64,000 bases of DNA from Labilibacter sediminis. Lineage in GTDB: Bacteria > Bacteroidota > Bacteroidia > Bacteroidales > Marinilabiliaceae. Shown here one piece after another: positions 45,416-54,398 of the stretch (positions are counted from its first letter, which is position 1; each line of letters opens with the position of its first letter). The translations under genes were made by a program, and so were the position numbers. The stretch lies in NCBI RefSeq assembly GCF_005877885.1, contig NZ_VCHY01000008.1, forward strand, positions 124,001-188,000. Direction: 5' to 3'. The notes beneath the pieces were generated by a model. It was not told where the DNA came from, searched no databases, and saw only the letters and a list, made by a program, of their open reading frames with translations.

Positions 45416-48061
45416 ATGAAAAAAATTACTTACATACTAGCTATAGCAAGTTTATTTGGATGTAAACAGTCTCCAAAACAACTCTATCAAAACAAAGATT
45501 TCACTGTCTATAACAACAAAGTAACCCAAGGTGATTTTGAAGCAAAGGTACTTTCTGATGGCAGTATGACCAGCAACTATAAAAGTCCGGATAATAATCC
45601 GCGCACGCGAACCATTGAATTAAAATTTAGCATCAACCAAAAAGACAATGAGTTGCCTTTTAACACCAATCATCAAATTGTTGTAAAGCCAACAAACGGT
45701 ATTTACGAAACTCCACTCATTACTTTTGGAAAGCAGTATATCGATAAAGAATCTGGCATCAATGAACCTTTGGAGCTAAATACTACCCTAAAAATAAAAC
45801 TCGACATGAGTCCTGTTTTTAATGCCTTTGAAAAAATGGGTTACTTCGAAGATTTAAATGGTGATAAAATATATAAAGATGATTTCAAAGGAGTTTCTGT
45901 TGCTGGCAATATTGTTCCTTTAAATTTTGACTTTGAAAACCTTGGTGGCGACGTTGAATTACATGATAAAGATGGAGATCATATATTTGAGCTTACCATC
46001 AACATCAATACACATGATCCTGACCGATATATTAAACCCGATTGGAAATTAACCCAGGATATATCCAAATACCCTGTTCTAAAAACTGATAATCCATTAA
46101 TTCAGTCGCTATACAATATGGCATTAGAGGAAACGGTGTTATTAAGTGAAGATGACGGAACTTTTAGAACCGGTGCCAAATGGGAAGGTGTATGGACACG
46201 CGATGTAAGTTATGCCATTATATTGGGTATGGGAATAGCTGACGCACAACGAGCAAGGCATTCATTACTCAAAAAAACAAAAAGAAACAGAATTATTCAG
46301 GATACCGGTTCCGGAGGTGCCTGGCCTGTATCCTCTGATAGAACTACGTGGGCACTGGCAGCATGGGAAATATATTTAATTACCGGCGATCAGCTTATGC
46401 TTGACTATGCCTACCAGGTCATTAAAAATTCGGTTGATGACGATAGAAAAGTAGTGTACAATGCAAACACCGGACTATACCGTGGAGAATCTTCTTTTCT
46501 AGACTGGAGAGTTCAAACTTACCCCAGATGGATGGATAATGTAGATATATACAGTTCTCAAAACCTGGGCACAAATATGGTTCATTACCAAACATTAACC
46601 ATCCTGTCGGAGATGGCCAAATTGCAAAACGAAAACAAACTATCAGAGCAATATTCTACTTGGGCTGATGATTTAAAATCAGCCATCAACCAACATTTTT
46701 GGAACGAAGACAAAGGATATTACATCCAATATCTTTTTGGGCGAAACTTTGATCTTCAATCTCCAAAATCAGAGGCTCTTGGTGAAGCGTTTGCTGTATT
46801 GTTTGATGTGGCAGGAGATAAAACTCAAACCGTTATTGAGAGTACACCATTTGTTACTTGGGGGATGCCCTGTGTATATCCTCAAATACCTGATATGCGA
46901 CCATATCACAACAACGGCATTTGGCCATTTGTACAAGCTTTCTGGAATATGGCTGCTGCAAAAGCAGGAAACGGAACCGCATTGGAACATGGAATGAGTT
47001 CATTTTACAGGGCTTCAGCCATGTTTTTAACCAATAAAGAAAATATGGTGGCTGAAAACGGCGATTTTATTACTGCACTTAATTCGGACAGGCAGTTATG
47101 GAGTGTTGGTGGTAACCTGGGAATGGTGTACAAAATTTTATTCGGTATTGGTTTTTCTCCGGAAAACACCATAGGCTTTACCCCAACCATTCCTAAAGCC
47201 TACCAATCTAAAATGGAATTGCAAAATCTTAAAATCAGAGACAAAATCTTCAACATTAAAATCTCCGGATATGGAAACCAGATTAAAAGCTTTAAACTGG
47301 ATGGAAAGCTGATTGACCAACATGCAGTTTCTTTAATTGGAGAAGGTGTTCATCATATTGAAATTAAAATGGCCAACAACAATATAGATGGAAAAGTTAA
47401 TTTGGTTGATAATAAATTTCATTTGGCAACACCATCAGTCGAAAACAAAGACGGACTTTTAAGCTGGAAAGAAATTGATGGCGCCACAAATTATGAAATC
47501 TATAAAAATGGCCAAAACATTGAAACAACAAGTAACTTAACATACAACACCAACAATATATTAGGTGAATATACCATACGAGCCATTGATTCTGAAGGCG
47601 ATGTTTCGTTTTTTAGCGAACCGTTAGTAATTACTACTAATAAAATCACTTTTAAAATTTACCCTTTTGCTAAAGATCGCTCAATATCGGTTGAATCTTC
47701 TCCTAAAAGCATGATTGAGTTATCCAAAACAAAAAATAGAACTTTAAATTGGAAAATAAACATTAAAAAAGAGGGCTTATATCACCTTTACTTTGACTAC
47801 ACCAATGGCAATGGTCCATGGAATACCGATAACAAATGCGCCATCAGAACGTTGCTGATCAACAAACAATTCTCCTCTCCCATTGTGATGGCACAAAGAG
47901 GTCAAAACGAATGGGCCAGCATTGGGCAAACCAATATCATAAAAGCTCAATTAAACAAAGGTGTAAACCATTTTCAAATATCGTTTGAAGATGAAAATGA
48001 AAATATGAATTTTGATTATAACAAGGCATTACTCGGAAATCTTACTCTGATAAAACTATAA
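45416..48061 (+). CDS. Six-hairpin (alpha/alpha)6 glycosidase lipoprotein
   Basis: An 881-residue lipoprotein (MKKITYILAIASLFGC, lipobox LFGC). The N-terminal beta domain includes a calcium-loop-like stretch (YFEDLNGDKIYKDDF, about 140-155) and LHDKDGDHIFELTI. From about 230 an (alpha/alpha)6 barrel follows: TGAKWEGVWTRDVSYAIILG, QDTGSGGAWPVSSDRTTWAL, SFLDWRVQTYPRWM, and HNNGIWPFVQAFWNMAAA. A C-terminal fibronectin-III-like segment (about 675-745) and a beta-sandwich module that may be carbohydrate-binding (about 750-880) complete it. The fold resembles trehalase/MGH1-like/glycogen-debranching glycosidases; exact GH family and substrate are not assigned. Position between SusB-type GH97 and a MalS-like GH13 points to an alpha-glucoside. 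Confidence 0.78.
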   Translation: MKKITYILAIASLFGCKQSPKQLYQNKDFTVYNNKVTQGDFEAKVLSDGSMTSNYKSPDNNPRTRTIELKFSINQKDNELPFNTNHQIVVKPTNGIYETPLITFGKQYIDKESGINEPLELNTTLKIKLDMSPVFNAFEKMGYFEDLNGDKIYKDDFKGVSVAGNIVPLNFDFENLGGDVELHDKDGDHIFELTININTHDPDRYIKPDWKLTQDISKYPVLKTDNPLIQSLYNMALEETVLLSEDDGTFRTGAKWEGVWTRDVSYAIILGMGIADAQRARHSLLKKTKRNRIIQDTGSGGAWPVSSDRTTWALAAWEIYLITGDQLMLDYAYQVIKNSVDDDRKVVYNANTGLYRGESSFLDWRVQTYPRWMDNVDIYSSQNLGTNMVHYQTLTILSEMAKLQNENKLSEQYSTWADDLKSAINQHFWNEDKGYYIQYLFGRNFDLQSPKSEALGEAFAVLFDVAGDKTQTVIESTPFVTWGMPCVYPQIPDMRPYHNNGIWPFVQAFWNMAAAKAGNGTALEHGMSSFYRASAMFLTNKENMVAENGDFITALNSDRQLWSVGGNLGMVYKILFGIGFSPENTIGFTPTIPKAYQSKMELQNLKIRDKIFNIKISGYGNQIKSFKLDGKLIDQHAVSLIGEGVHHIEIKMANNNIDGKVNLVDNKFHLATPSVENKDGLLSWKEIDGATNYEIYKNGQNIETTSNLTYNTNNILGEYTIRAIDSEGDVSFFSEPLVITTNKITFKIYPFAKDRSISVESSPKSMIELSKTKNRTLNWKINIKKEGLYHLYFDYTNGNGPWNTDNKCAIRTLLINKQFSSPIVMAQRGQNEWASIGQTNIIKAQLNKGVNHFQISFEDENENMNFDYNKALLGNLTLIKL

Positions 48062-48092
48062 ATACCTTATCAATAAATTCACTTATTATTTT

Positions 48093-48128
48093 CACTCCAT
48101 CAGTATTGTATCAATTACTGATGGAGTG
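48093..48128 (+). repeat. Perfect 13-bp inverted repeat between two glycosidase genes
   Basis: CACTCCATCAGTA (48093-48105) and TACTGATGGAGTG (48116-48128) with a 10-nt loop whose TTG/CAA can extend the stem past a one-base bulge. It lies between the stop of the six-hairpin gene and the MalS-like start. With no T-run after it, it looks like an RNA processing/stabilising hairpin or weak attenuator rather than a full terminator. Confidence 0.7.
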
Positions 48129-48154
48129 TTATGCCCATTACCCAAATAAATACA

Positions 48155-49924
48155 ATGAAAAAAACACAAATCTTTAGAACTTGTATTGCCATTTATCTTT
48201 GCTTGATAAGCACATCTTGCATAAATACAGGTAAACCTATTACACATGATAATATATTCAGCTGGGATAACGCCAGCCTTTACTTTGTTTATATCGACCG
48301 GTTTTATAACGGCAATCATCATAATGACATCAACTATGGCAGAAAAATCGACTATGGAAATCCTACCAAAAATATTGCTACTTTCCATGGGGGTGATATA
48401 GTCGGGTTAACGCAAAAACTAAACGAAGGCTACTTTGATAAACTGGGAGTTGATGTACTTTGGATTACCGGTATATACGAGCAAATTCACGGATGGGTTG
48501 GTGGAGGAAGTACAAATGATTTTCCACATTATGCATATCATGGTTACTACCCCATGGATTTTACACAAATGGATAAAAACTTTGGTACCATCGAAGAATT
48601 TAGAACATTTGTTGATGCGGCCCACGCCAGGAACATACGCATAGTTATGGATGCCGGCATTAACCACCCGGGCTATCAAACCCTGCTTGATGCTGTTCAG
48701 TATAACTTTGGTGGTGTCGACATGACTGAAGCACAAGCCACAAAGCACACTGAAGGCTTAATCAGCAATAGCCTTTCCGGAGAACATTACAATGCCTATG
48801 ATTATTTAAGTCACTTTAATTTTGAATGCGACTCGGTGTGGGAAAACTGGTGGGGAAATGCATGGATTAGAAGTAAAGATGAAGTTGATAAAGATGTTTT
48901 AACGGAAAGTATTTTCGGATTACCTGATTTCAGAACAGAATCAAATACACCTGTTGATTTACCGCCTTTATATAAAAACAAATGGAATGCTGAAGCAGAT
49001 TCAAATACAGCATGGATAAATTCTTCCGCTGTAAAATACAGAACAAATTTAAATATACCACCTGCTGAATATATCATTAAATGGTTGGCCGCGTGGGTTG
49101 AAGAATTTGGCATCGACGGCTTCAGGTGTGATGTACTGGATAATGTGGATACCTATCGATGGAAAGAATTAAACACAGCTTGTAATCAAGCCCTGGACAC
49201 ATGGAGACAAAACAACAAAATTAAACCATGCGCAAAATGGACAAGTGATTTTTGGATGACAGGCGACATCTGGGATGCCGGTATTGAATACTACCCTAAC
49301 TATGCCTCTTCAGGTTTTGCTTCGGTAGTAAATTTTACATTTCCTAAAAACGGGAACCTGGACAGCATTGGCATTACCTGGCAACAATATGCCAATGAAC
49401 TTAACCAAAGAAATAATTGGTCGACCGTAAGCTTTTTAAACAATACCTACAAAAGAGACACACAAAGCCAAAATATGATTAACTGCGGAACCTGCTTACT
49501 CCTGGCACCCGGAGCCATACAAATATTTTATGGTGATGAAGTTGGCCGCCAATCGGTTAAAAACAATGCTTCGGATCCTACCCATGGATATAGGGGAGAT
49601 TATATATGGGAACAAGAAACAAAGACTTTAGATCACTGGCAAAAATTGGGAAGTTTTAGAAAAAAACATATTTCTGTTGGTGCAGGCAGACAAATAACAA
49701 TTGACAAAAATACCTTTGCCCGAATATACGAAAGTGATAACATTAAAGACCGGGTAATTCTTAAAACTTCTGCTCAAAAAAAAGACTTTGTTAATGTTGG
49801 GGATATATTTAAAGACGGCGTAGAATTAAGAAACGCATACACTAACGAAACATCAATTGTAAAAGATTCAAAAGTAGAATTTAATGTTTTAAACAACATT
49901 ATACTGGTAGAAATAGCTCAATAA
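48155..49924 (+). CDS. MalS-like GH13_19 alpha-amylase lipoprotein with altered catalytic motifs
   Basis: A 589-residue protein from the ATG at 48155 (MKKTQIFRTCIAIYLCLIST, then SC: probable lipoprotein); the ATG at 48131 would prepend eight residues ahead of the signal peptide. It matches E. coli MalS over its length, for example EQIHGWVGGGSTNDFPHYAY and LLLAPGAIQIFYGDEVGR. Region I is intact (MDAGINHPGY), and region II keeps Arg and the nucleophile (DGFRCD, D326). Region III reads MTGDIW, so the acid/base Glu is Asp (D371). Region IV reads FLNNTYKRD where MalS has SSHD. Normal amylase activity is therefore doubtful. Third gene of the alpha-glucan cluster. Confidence 0.87.
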   Translation: MKKTQIFRTCIAIYLCLISTSCINTGKPITHDNIFSWDNASLYFVYIDRFYNGNHHNDINYGRKIDYGNPTKNIATFHGGDIVGLTQKLNEGYFDKLGVDVLWITGIYEQIHGWVGGGSTNDFPHYAYHGYYPMDFTQMDKNFGTIEEFRTFVDAAHARNIRIVMDAGINHPGYQTLLDAVQYNFGGVDMTEAQATKHTEGLISNSLSGEHYNAYDYLSHFNFECDSVWENWWGNAWIRSKDEVDKDVLTESIFGLPDFRTESNTPVDLPPLYKNKWNAEADSNTAWINSSAVKYRTNLNIPPAEYIIKWLAAWVEEFGIDGFRCDVLDNVDTYRWKELNTACNQALDTWRQNNKIKPCAKWTSDFWMTGDIWDAGIEYYPNYASSGFASVVNFTFPKNGNLDSIGITWQQYANELNQRNNWSTVSFLNNTYKRDTQSQNMINCGTCLLLAPGAIQIFYGDEVGRQSVKNNASDPTHGYRGDYIWEQETKTLDHWQKLGSFRKKHISVGAGRQITIDKNTFARIYESDNIKDRVILKTSAQKKDFVNVGDIFKDGVELRNAYTNETSIVKDSKVEFNVLNNIILVEIAQ

Positions 49925-49939
49925 TTTAGCGATAATAAA

Positions 49940-49994
49940 AAAGAGGATTTCAATAGAATTGTATGTACAATTGCAAACAAATGAAATCCTCTTT
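49940..49994. terminator. Nested hairpin terminator downstream of the MalS-like gene
   Basis: Outer 13-bp stem AAAGAGGATTTCA (49940-49952) / TGAAATCCTCTTT (49982-49994) encloses an inner 7-bp stem AATTGTA/TACAATT (49957-49972). On the minus strand the outer arm is followed by TTTTTATTA, fitting a terminator for the small frame at 50093; on the plus strand only TTT follows. Confidence 0.65.
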
Positions 49995-50092
49995 CAAACA
50001 ACTAAATAAATATCAAATTATCTTTTCAACCGTCATCATTAAATGCTCAGATATTCATCTGACCTATGAACTATGGCAGATTGTTTTTGCGA

Positions 50093-50182
50093 CTAAATGA
50101 TGACGAGTATAAGCAGGAGCATAAATGTAATTGCTCCGGCCACCAATACTTTTTGCATGGCCAATGTTACTTCTTTTTCCAT
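50093..50182 (-). CDS. Candidate 29-aa single-TM microprotein
   Basis: A minus-strand frame of 29 codons from ATG 50182 to TAG 50093-50095. The N-terminus is MEKEVTLAMQKVLV and the remainder a pure TM helix (AGAITFMLLLILVII). It lies alone in a 532-bp gap between the MalS-like gene and the D15-type barrel gene, with a T-run-bearing hairpin about 100 bp downstream on its strand. Coding status is unproven; similar one-helix peptides are seen at 10014 and 13178. The remaining DNA of this gap (50183-50456) shows no other feature. Confidence 0.35.
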   Translation of the reverse strand: MEKEVTLAMQKVLVAGAITFMLLLILVII

Positions 50183-50456
50183 AACGCTGAATTTTATCTT
50201 CAGACATAACAGAAGCAAGAGTAGTACCAAAAATGAATTAAGGATGTATAATTAACGAACATTAACAAAGGAAGCTTAGCACTCTTTAACCCGCTTTATG
50301 CATTAGAAAATCTATTACACATTGATATCACTTCAAATCAAGACACTTTGTTGCTTCACTTCAACTCACCAGAACGATGCTATGCCTCGTCTCAGTAAAG
50401 CCTTGTTTTATCGTGCTTTCAATGTTCATGACGAAGTTCTAATACATAATGCGGGT

Positions 50457-51638
50457 TTAAAATGCTTCACTAAAGGTGATATAAAAGGCTTGATTATCTT
50501 TAGCTATTCCGTAATCAATCCTCACATTCATACGGGGTTGAATCTCGAGCCTAAACCCTACCCCTGCATTAAACAACCAGTCATTCATTTTATTATAAGC
50601 CGGAGCCACAGAGCCTGTTCCGGCCCACAACACAAAACCGGCAGGACTGGTATAATTACCATTTTTATTGGGAGTTTTCCGATTAAACATATGACGATAC
50701 TCCACCAATCCAAACAAAGCTGTTTTATCTCTATATCGTCCCCACTGGTAACCTCTTAAATCAAAAGGTGTACCTAATTGTGGCAGATCAGACCAGGGCA
50801 CATCGCCATCTGCAAATTGCGTTTTCACTTGGATGGCTAATGTTTTTCTATCGTGCAGAGGAAAATATTTTCTGGCATCAAAAGTTAACTTGGCAAACTC
50901 GTTATTTGATGATGTAATGATTTTATTATACTCAGTTAATGCCAGGCTTAAAAGATAACCATTGTAGGCATTTTGAGCATTATCTCTATGATCAAGTTCT
51001 ATAACTAAGCCCAGTCCAACATTGGAAATATCTTTTCCATATTCCTTGATATACTTATCCTCCTTCATATAAGAATTAAGATTCCCCGCTTTGGTTTGAT
51101 TAATGTCGTAACTTATTCCAATAAAGAAACCTTTAGAGATTTTTTTTACAATCTTACCTTCAACCGACCACCATAAACGATGATAATTTGTTGTGGAATC
51201 CGGCTGAGATACCCTGTCTCCTGCCTCAAAACCAACCCCCCAATAATTATCTGGCATATCCTTAAAGTAAAACTGGGTTAATATCCGATAACTATCATTT
51301 TTACCATAAATATATGGCAGAATAGATATAGCTGTTGATCCATTGGAGCTATAGCCCACCGAAAATGGTATACTCGACCTCTCCACAATTGGATTGTCAG
51401 GTTGCACTTTAAAGGACATTAACCCACCAGCCGAAAATAAAAACTGTAATTCAGGAGAATACGAAGGTGCCACGTAAGGGGTAAACATAAAATTTTTAGA
51501 CTTTGGTGCACTTTGTAGCGTGGAGTCTGCTTTTTCAATGTCTTCTTTTGTAGGATTACCAACCTGAGGTATCTGAGCCCAAATATCAATGGCACAAAAT
51601 AACAAAAGAGTAAGTATGAAGCACTTAAATTTCAACAT
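50457..51638 (-). CDS. D15/Omp85-type outer-membrane barrel without POTRA domains
   Basis: A 393-residue protein from ATG 51638 (MLKFKCFILTLLLFCAIDIW, cleaved near AQ); the longer frame from 51692 adds 18 unlikely residues. No POTRA domain is present. The body is a bacterial surface antigen-type barrel with alternating aromatic strands, a late loop FDLRGYQWGRYRD corresponding to the VRGY/F motif, and an aromatic C-terminus (FSEAF). Such POTRA-less barrels in Bacteroidota are usually of unknown function; some are paired with patatin domains, which are not present here. It is separated by over 200 bp from other genes on each side. Confidence 0.8.
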   Translation of the reverse strand: MLKFKCFILTLLLFCAIDIWAQIPQVGNPTKEDIEKADSTLQSAPKSKNFMFTPYVAPSYSPELQFLFSAGGLMSFKVQPDNPIVERSSIPFSVGYSSNGSTAISILPYIYGKNDSYRILTQFYFKDMPDNYWGVGFEAGDRVSQPDSTTNYHRLWWSVEGKIVKKISKGFFIGISYDINQTKAGNLNSYMKEDKYIKEYGKDISNVGLGLVIELDHRDNAQNAYNGYLLSLALTEYNKIITSSNNEFAKLTFDARKYFPLHDRKTLAIQVKTQFADGDVPWSDLPQLGTPFDLRGYQWGRYRDKTALFGLVEYRHMFNRKTPNKNGNYTSPAGFVLWAGTGSVAPAYNKMNDWLFNAGVGFRLEIQPRMNVRIDYGIAKDNQAFYITFSEAF

Positions 51639-51858
51639 CAACAGATAAGTATAAACCGGTTTGTCCTCGCAATATAAGCAAATCATAATCACTGCAAAAC
51701 AAATGATTGTGACATTTTACTAAAAATGCAAAATTGAACTTTTGTTCGAAAAACATATAAAATGAAACTAACCTGACAATTGCTTATGATACAACGCATT
51801 GATTTTATGCAAAAAACTAATTATCTTAAATAATCATTTTCACTTAAAATCTTGTACT

Positions 51859-52317
51859 ATGTATACTAATCTGGCTTCAACCAATGTTACTTTCGATTTC
51901 TTAAGAGGCTCAAATGAATTTTTAACTCTTGTGCTCAATAATATTAACAGCTGTATATTGCTCTTAAATACGCGTATGGAGCTTGTTTCGTTTAATGATG
52001 CCATTACTTCATTATTTCCACATAGTACCAAATCAAATTTAAACTACATAAAATGTGGAGAGGCTATTGGTTGTGCTTACCAAATAGAAGAAACCAAGGA
52101 ATGTGGTAAAACTTCCAGGTGTTTTTCATGTGAAATACGGATGAGTGCAATCTCCTCGTATTTAGAAAACACCCCAACTGTCAACAAAGAAATTACACGT
52201 CCTTTTTATAATGAAATGGGTAAAAAAGAAAATAAAATTTTACGCTACTCCACCCGACATTTCACCTTCCAGGGAGAGAGATATGTCATCTTAATATTAG
52301 AACTAAAAGAATCTTAA
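51859..52317 (+). CDS. Stand-alone PAS-like protein with a four-Cys loop
   Basis: A 152-residue protein using ATG 51859 (MYTNLASTNVTFDFL); the upstream ATG at 51799 would add 20 residues that do not fit the family. It is soluble. A PAS-type core is visible (LVLNNINSCILLLNTRMELV, then SFNDAITSLFP). An inserted segment holds the cysteines of C-GEAIG-C, then KECGKTSRCFSCEIR, a spacing recalling Cys-rich PAS proteins that sense redox state or bind a metal or cluster. There is no kinase or output domain, so it must act through a partner. It is 62 bp upstream of the TPR/MORN gene. Confidence 0.7.
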   Translation: MYTNLASTNVTFDFLRGSNEFLTLVLNNINSCILLLNTRMELVSFNDAITSLFPHSTKSNLNYIKCGEAIGCAYQIEETKECGKTSRCFSCEIRMSAISSYLENTPTVNKEITRPFYNEMGKKENKILRYSTRHFTFQGERYVILILELKES

Positions 52318-52379
52318 CTTTACATATTAGATTTTCCATTGTTATTTATATTTTTAAGGCGAATCAAAAATAACCCGTC

Positions 52380-54338
52380 ATGCTTAATTATTCTATTCGC
52401 CTTGCCGCTGCAGCGGCAATAATCTGCATCTCAAATACAATATTTGCTCAAACAGTAATTTCGCCCGAAGTGGCACCTGGAGACACATACAACAAGGCCA
52501 GCGAATTATTTAACGAAAAAAAATATGCTGAAGCCGAACAATTATTTAGTGAAATCATTGAACAGGGAACTGAAGAACACAACACCTATTTCAGGCGAAG
52601 CTATTGTTATTATTATTTGGGACAGTATAATAAATCCTTAACTGATATAGAACGAGCTTTTGAATTGGCTCCTAAAGATCATCGCTACTTTTATCTAAAA
52701 GCTCAGTCATATGACAAACTAAAAAATACAGACATGGCCAATTATTATTTAGATATGGCCATTTTATTTGAGCCCGGAAAACTATACTATTACAAATACC
52801 GTTCTGCTTTTCTGCTTGAAACCGGTGATTACAAAAAAGCGGAATATGATTTTAATGTTTTGATTGGTGAAAATCCAATGGACTACAATAGCTATTACGG
52901 CAGAGGTTTAGCCAGGTATAACCAAAAAAGAAAAACAGAAGCCTGCCTCGATTGGCAATATGCCAAAGAAAAAAACAAATCAAGTAATCGATTTTTCTTT
53001 TATAAGTGTACCGACCTCAACCTTAATGGCAAAACTACTGCTCCAACCTCTAAAACTCTTCCTATTCCACCAGTTTTTAAAAGTGAGTACCATTCCAACT
53101 TTAACGAATATCTTACCAAAAAAATTAAATATAGCATAGATGCTTATAATCAGGAATTGGAATGCTATTGCATGGCTAAATTTATAGTATCTGCAAATAA
53201 AACAATCGAAGACATTCAAATTATATCATCTACCAACCTTAATTTTAACAACTCCATTGCAGAAGCTATTAAATCTTCTCAAAAATATTGGATTGAAAGC
53301 GCAACAATTTACAACACACCCGTTGCCTATACCTTTTATGTGCCGGTAAGGTTTAAACTTAAACTCAAAACAGCTTCTATTCATCAGTTGCAAGATTCAC
53401 TGAAACTGTATCAAAAGGAAGGGAACTTACAAAATACTTATTCCGTTGCAAATAAGATATTAAACCAAAATCCTTTTTTACCTAAGGTGGCAGCTATACA
53501 TACCAAGGCAACAAAAGAACTTGGAAAAAATGAACGCTCATACCTTATCAATGATCTTAAATACCTAAAAAACAACAAGAGTGAAATACTTGATGAAATC
53601 TGGATATCACCACATTTTCACAAAACTTACTACAATGCACTATGGCAAATAAGTTCTAAAAACAGTTCTGAGTACACTAGAATTAGTAATTGGAGAGTAT
53701 TTGTAAATAACAGATCAAACGACAATACTTCAGCTCCTTTCACCATAATTGATTACAGAAAAGGGCCATTCTGGGATTATAATAAATCGGGTAATTTATA
53801 CTGTAGCGGCAGATACAAACAGGACAAAAAGTATGGAAAATTTAATTTTTACTTTGCCAATGGAAATCTGCAATCGCGTATGTACTTTAAGGAAGATCAA
53901 ATAGTTGATTCTGTACTATACTTCCATAAAAGCGGCTTACCTAATCAAACAATTACCATTAATAATGGCAATTTTAATATCGTTAAATATTACGACGAAA
54001 ATGGCAATGATTTATTAACCAACGGAAATGGATTCTGGGAATTTTCTAAACCTGACTTCAGTAACGCAAACAACTTAGACATAAAAGGTTATTACAAAGA
54101 CTACAAACGAGATGGTGAATGGATTCTGTACTTTGGAGGCGATATATTTGTTGAAGAAAAATATAAGAACGGAAAGTTTGTAAACGGAAAATACTATAAA
54201 GATGGAAAAAGTAAAAGTACTGCAATAAAAGCAGACAAATCATATATTGGTTCCTGGATTTTCATGCCTGTTTCTTTAACAAGAGCAGAAAAACCTGAAA
54301 TAGCAAGCGATTATACAGCTAGCAAAAGAACTAACTAA
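52380..54338 (+). CDS. Exported TPR protein with TonB-C-like and MORN-variant repeats
   Basis: A 652-residue protein with a signal peptide (about 1-23, IFAQ). Tandem TPR units run to about residue 200 (KASELFNEKKYAEAEQLFSE, YYLGQYNKSLTDIERAFELA). A central TonB-C-terminal-like domain follows (about 260-325, MAKFIVSANKTIEDIQIIS). The C-terminal third has MORN-2/YwqK-type repeats (SGRYKQDKKYGKFNFYFANG, GYYKDYKRDGEWILYFGGD). Predicted periplasmic; the combination suggests a scaffold or peptidoglycan/outer-membrane-associated protein, but no specific function is assigned. Confidence 0.82.
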   Translation: MLNYSIRLAAAAAIICISNTIFAQTVISPEVAPGDTYNKASELFNEKKYAEAEQLFSEIIEQGTEEHNTYFRRSYCYYYLGQYNKSLTDIERAFELAPKDHRYFYLKAQSYDKLKNTDMANYYLDMAILFEPGKLYYYKYRSAFLLETGDYKKAEYDFNVLIGENPMDYNSYYGRGLARYNQKRKTEACLDWQYAKEKNKSSNRFFFYKCTDLNLNGKTTAPTSKTLPIPPVFKSEYHSNFNEYLTKKIKYSIDAYNQELECYCMAKFIVSANKTIEDIQIISSTNLNFNNSIAEAIKSSQKYWIESATIYNTPVAYTFYVPVRFKLKLKTASIHQLQDSLKLYQKEGNLQNTYSVANKILNQNPFLPKVAAIHTKATKELGKNERSYLINDLKYLKNNKSEILDEIWISPHFHKTYYNALWQISSKNSSEYTRISNWRVFVNNRSNDNTSAPFTIIDYRKGPFWDYNKSGNLYCSGRYKQDKKYGKFNFYFANGNLQSRMYFKEDQIVDSVLYFHKSGLPNQTITINNGNFNIVKYYDENGNDLLTNGNGFWEFSKPDFSNANNLDIKGYYKDYKRDGEWILYFGGDIFVEEKYKNGKFVNGKYYKDGKSKSTAIKADKSYIGSWIFMPVSLTRAEKPEIASDYTASKRTN

Positions 54339-54364
54339 TAATCTATAAAACCTCCTAAAATATG

Positions 54365-54392
54365 AAGTCCGGCAATAGAAAGCCGGACTTTT
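54365..54392. terminator. Bidirectional terminator between the TPR/MORN gene and xth
   Basis: Perfect 9-bp stem AAGTCCGGC / GCCGGACTT with an 8-nt loop, followed by TTTTATTTTT on the plus strand. Convergent genes end on both sides. Confidence 0.88.
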
Positions 54393-54398
54393 ATTTTT

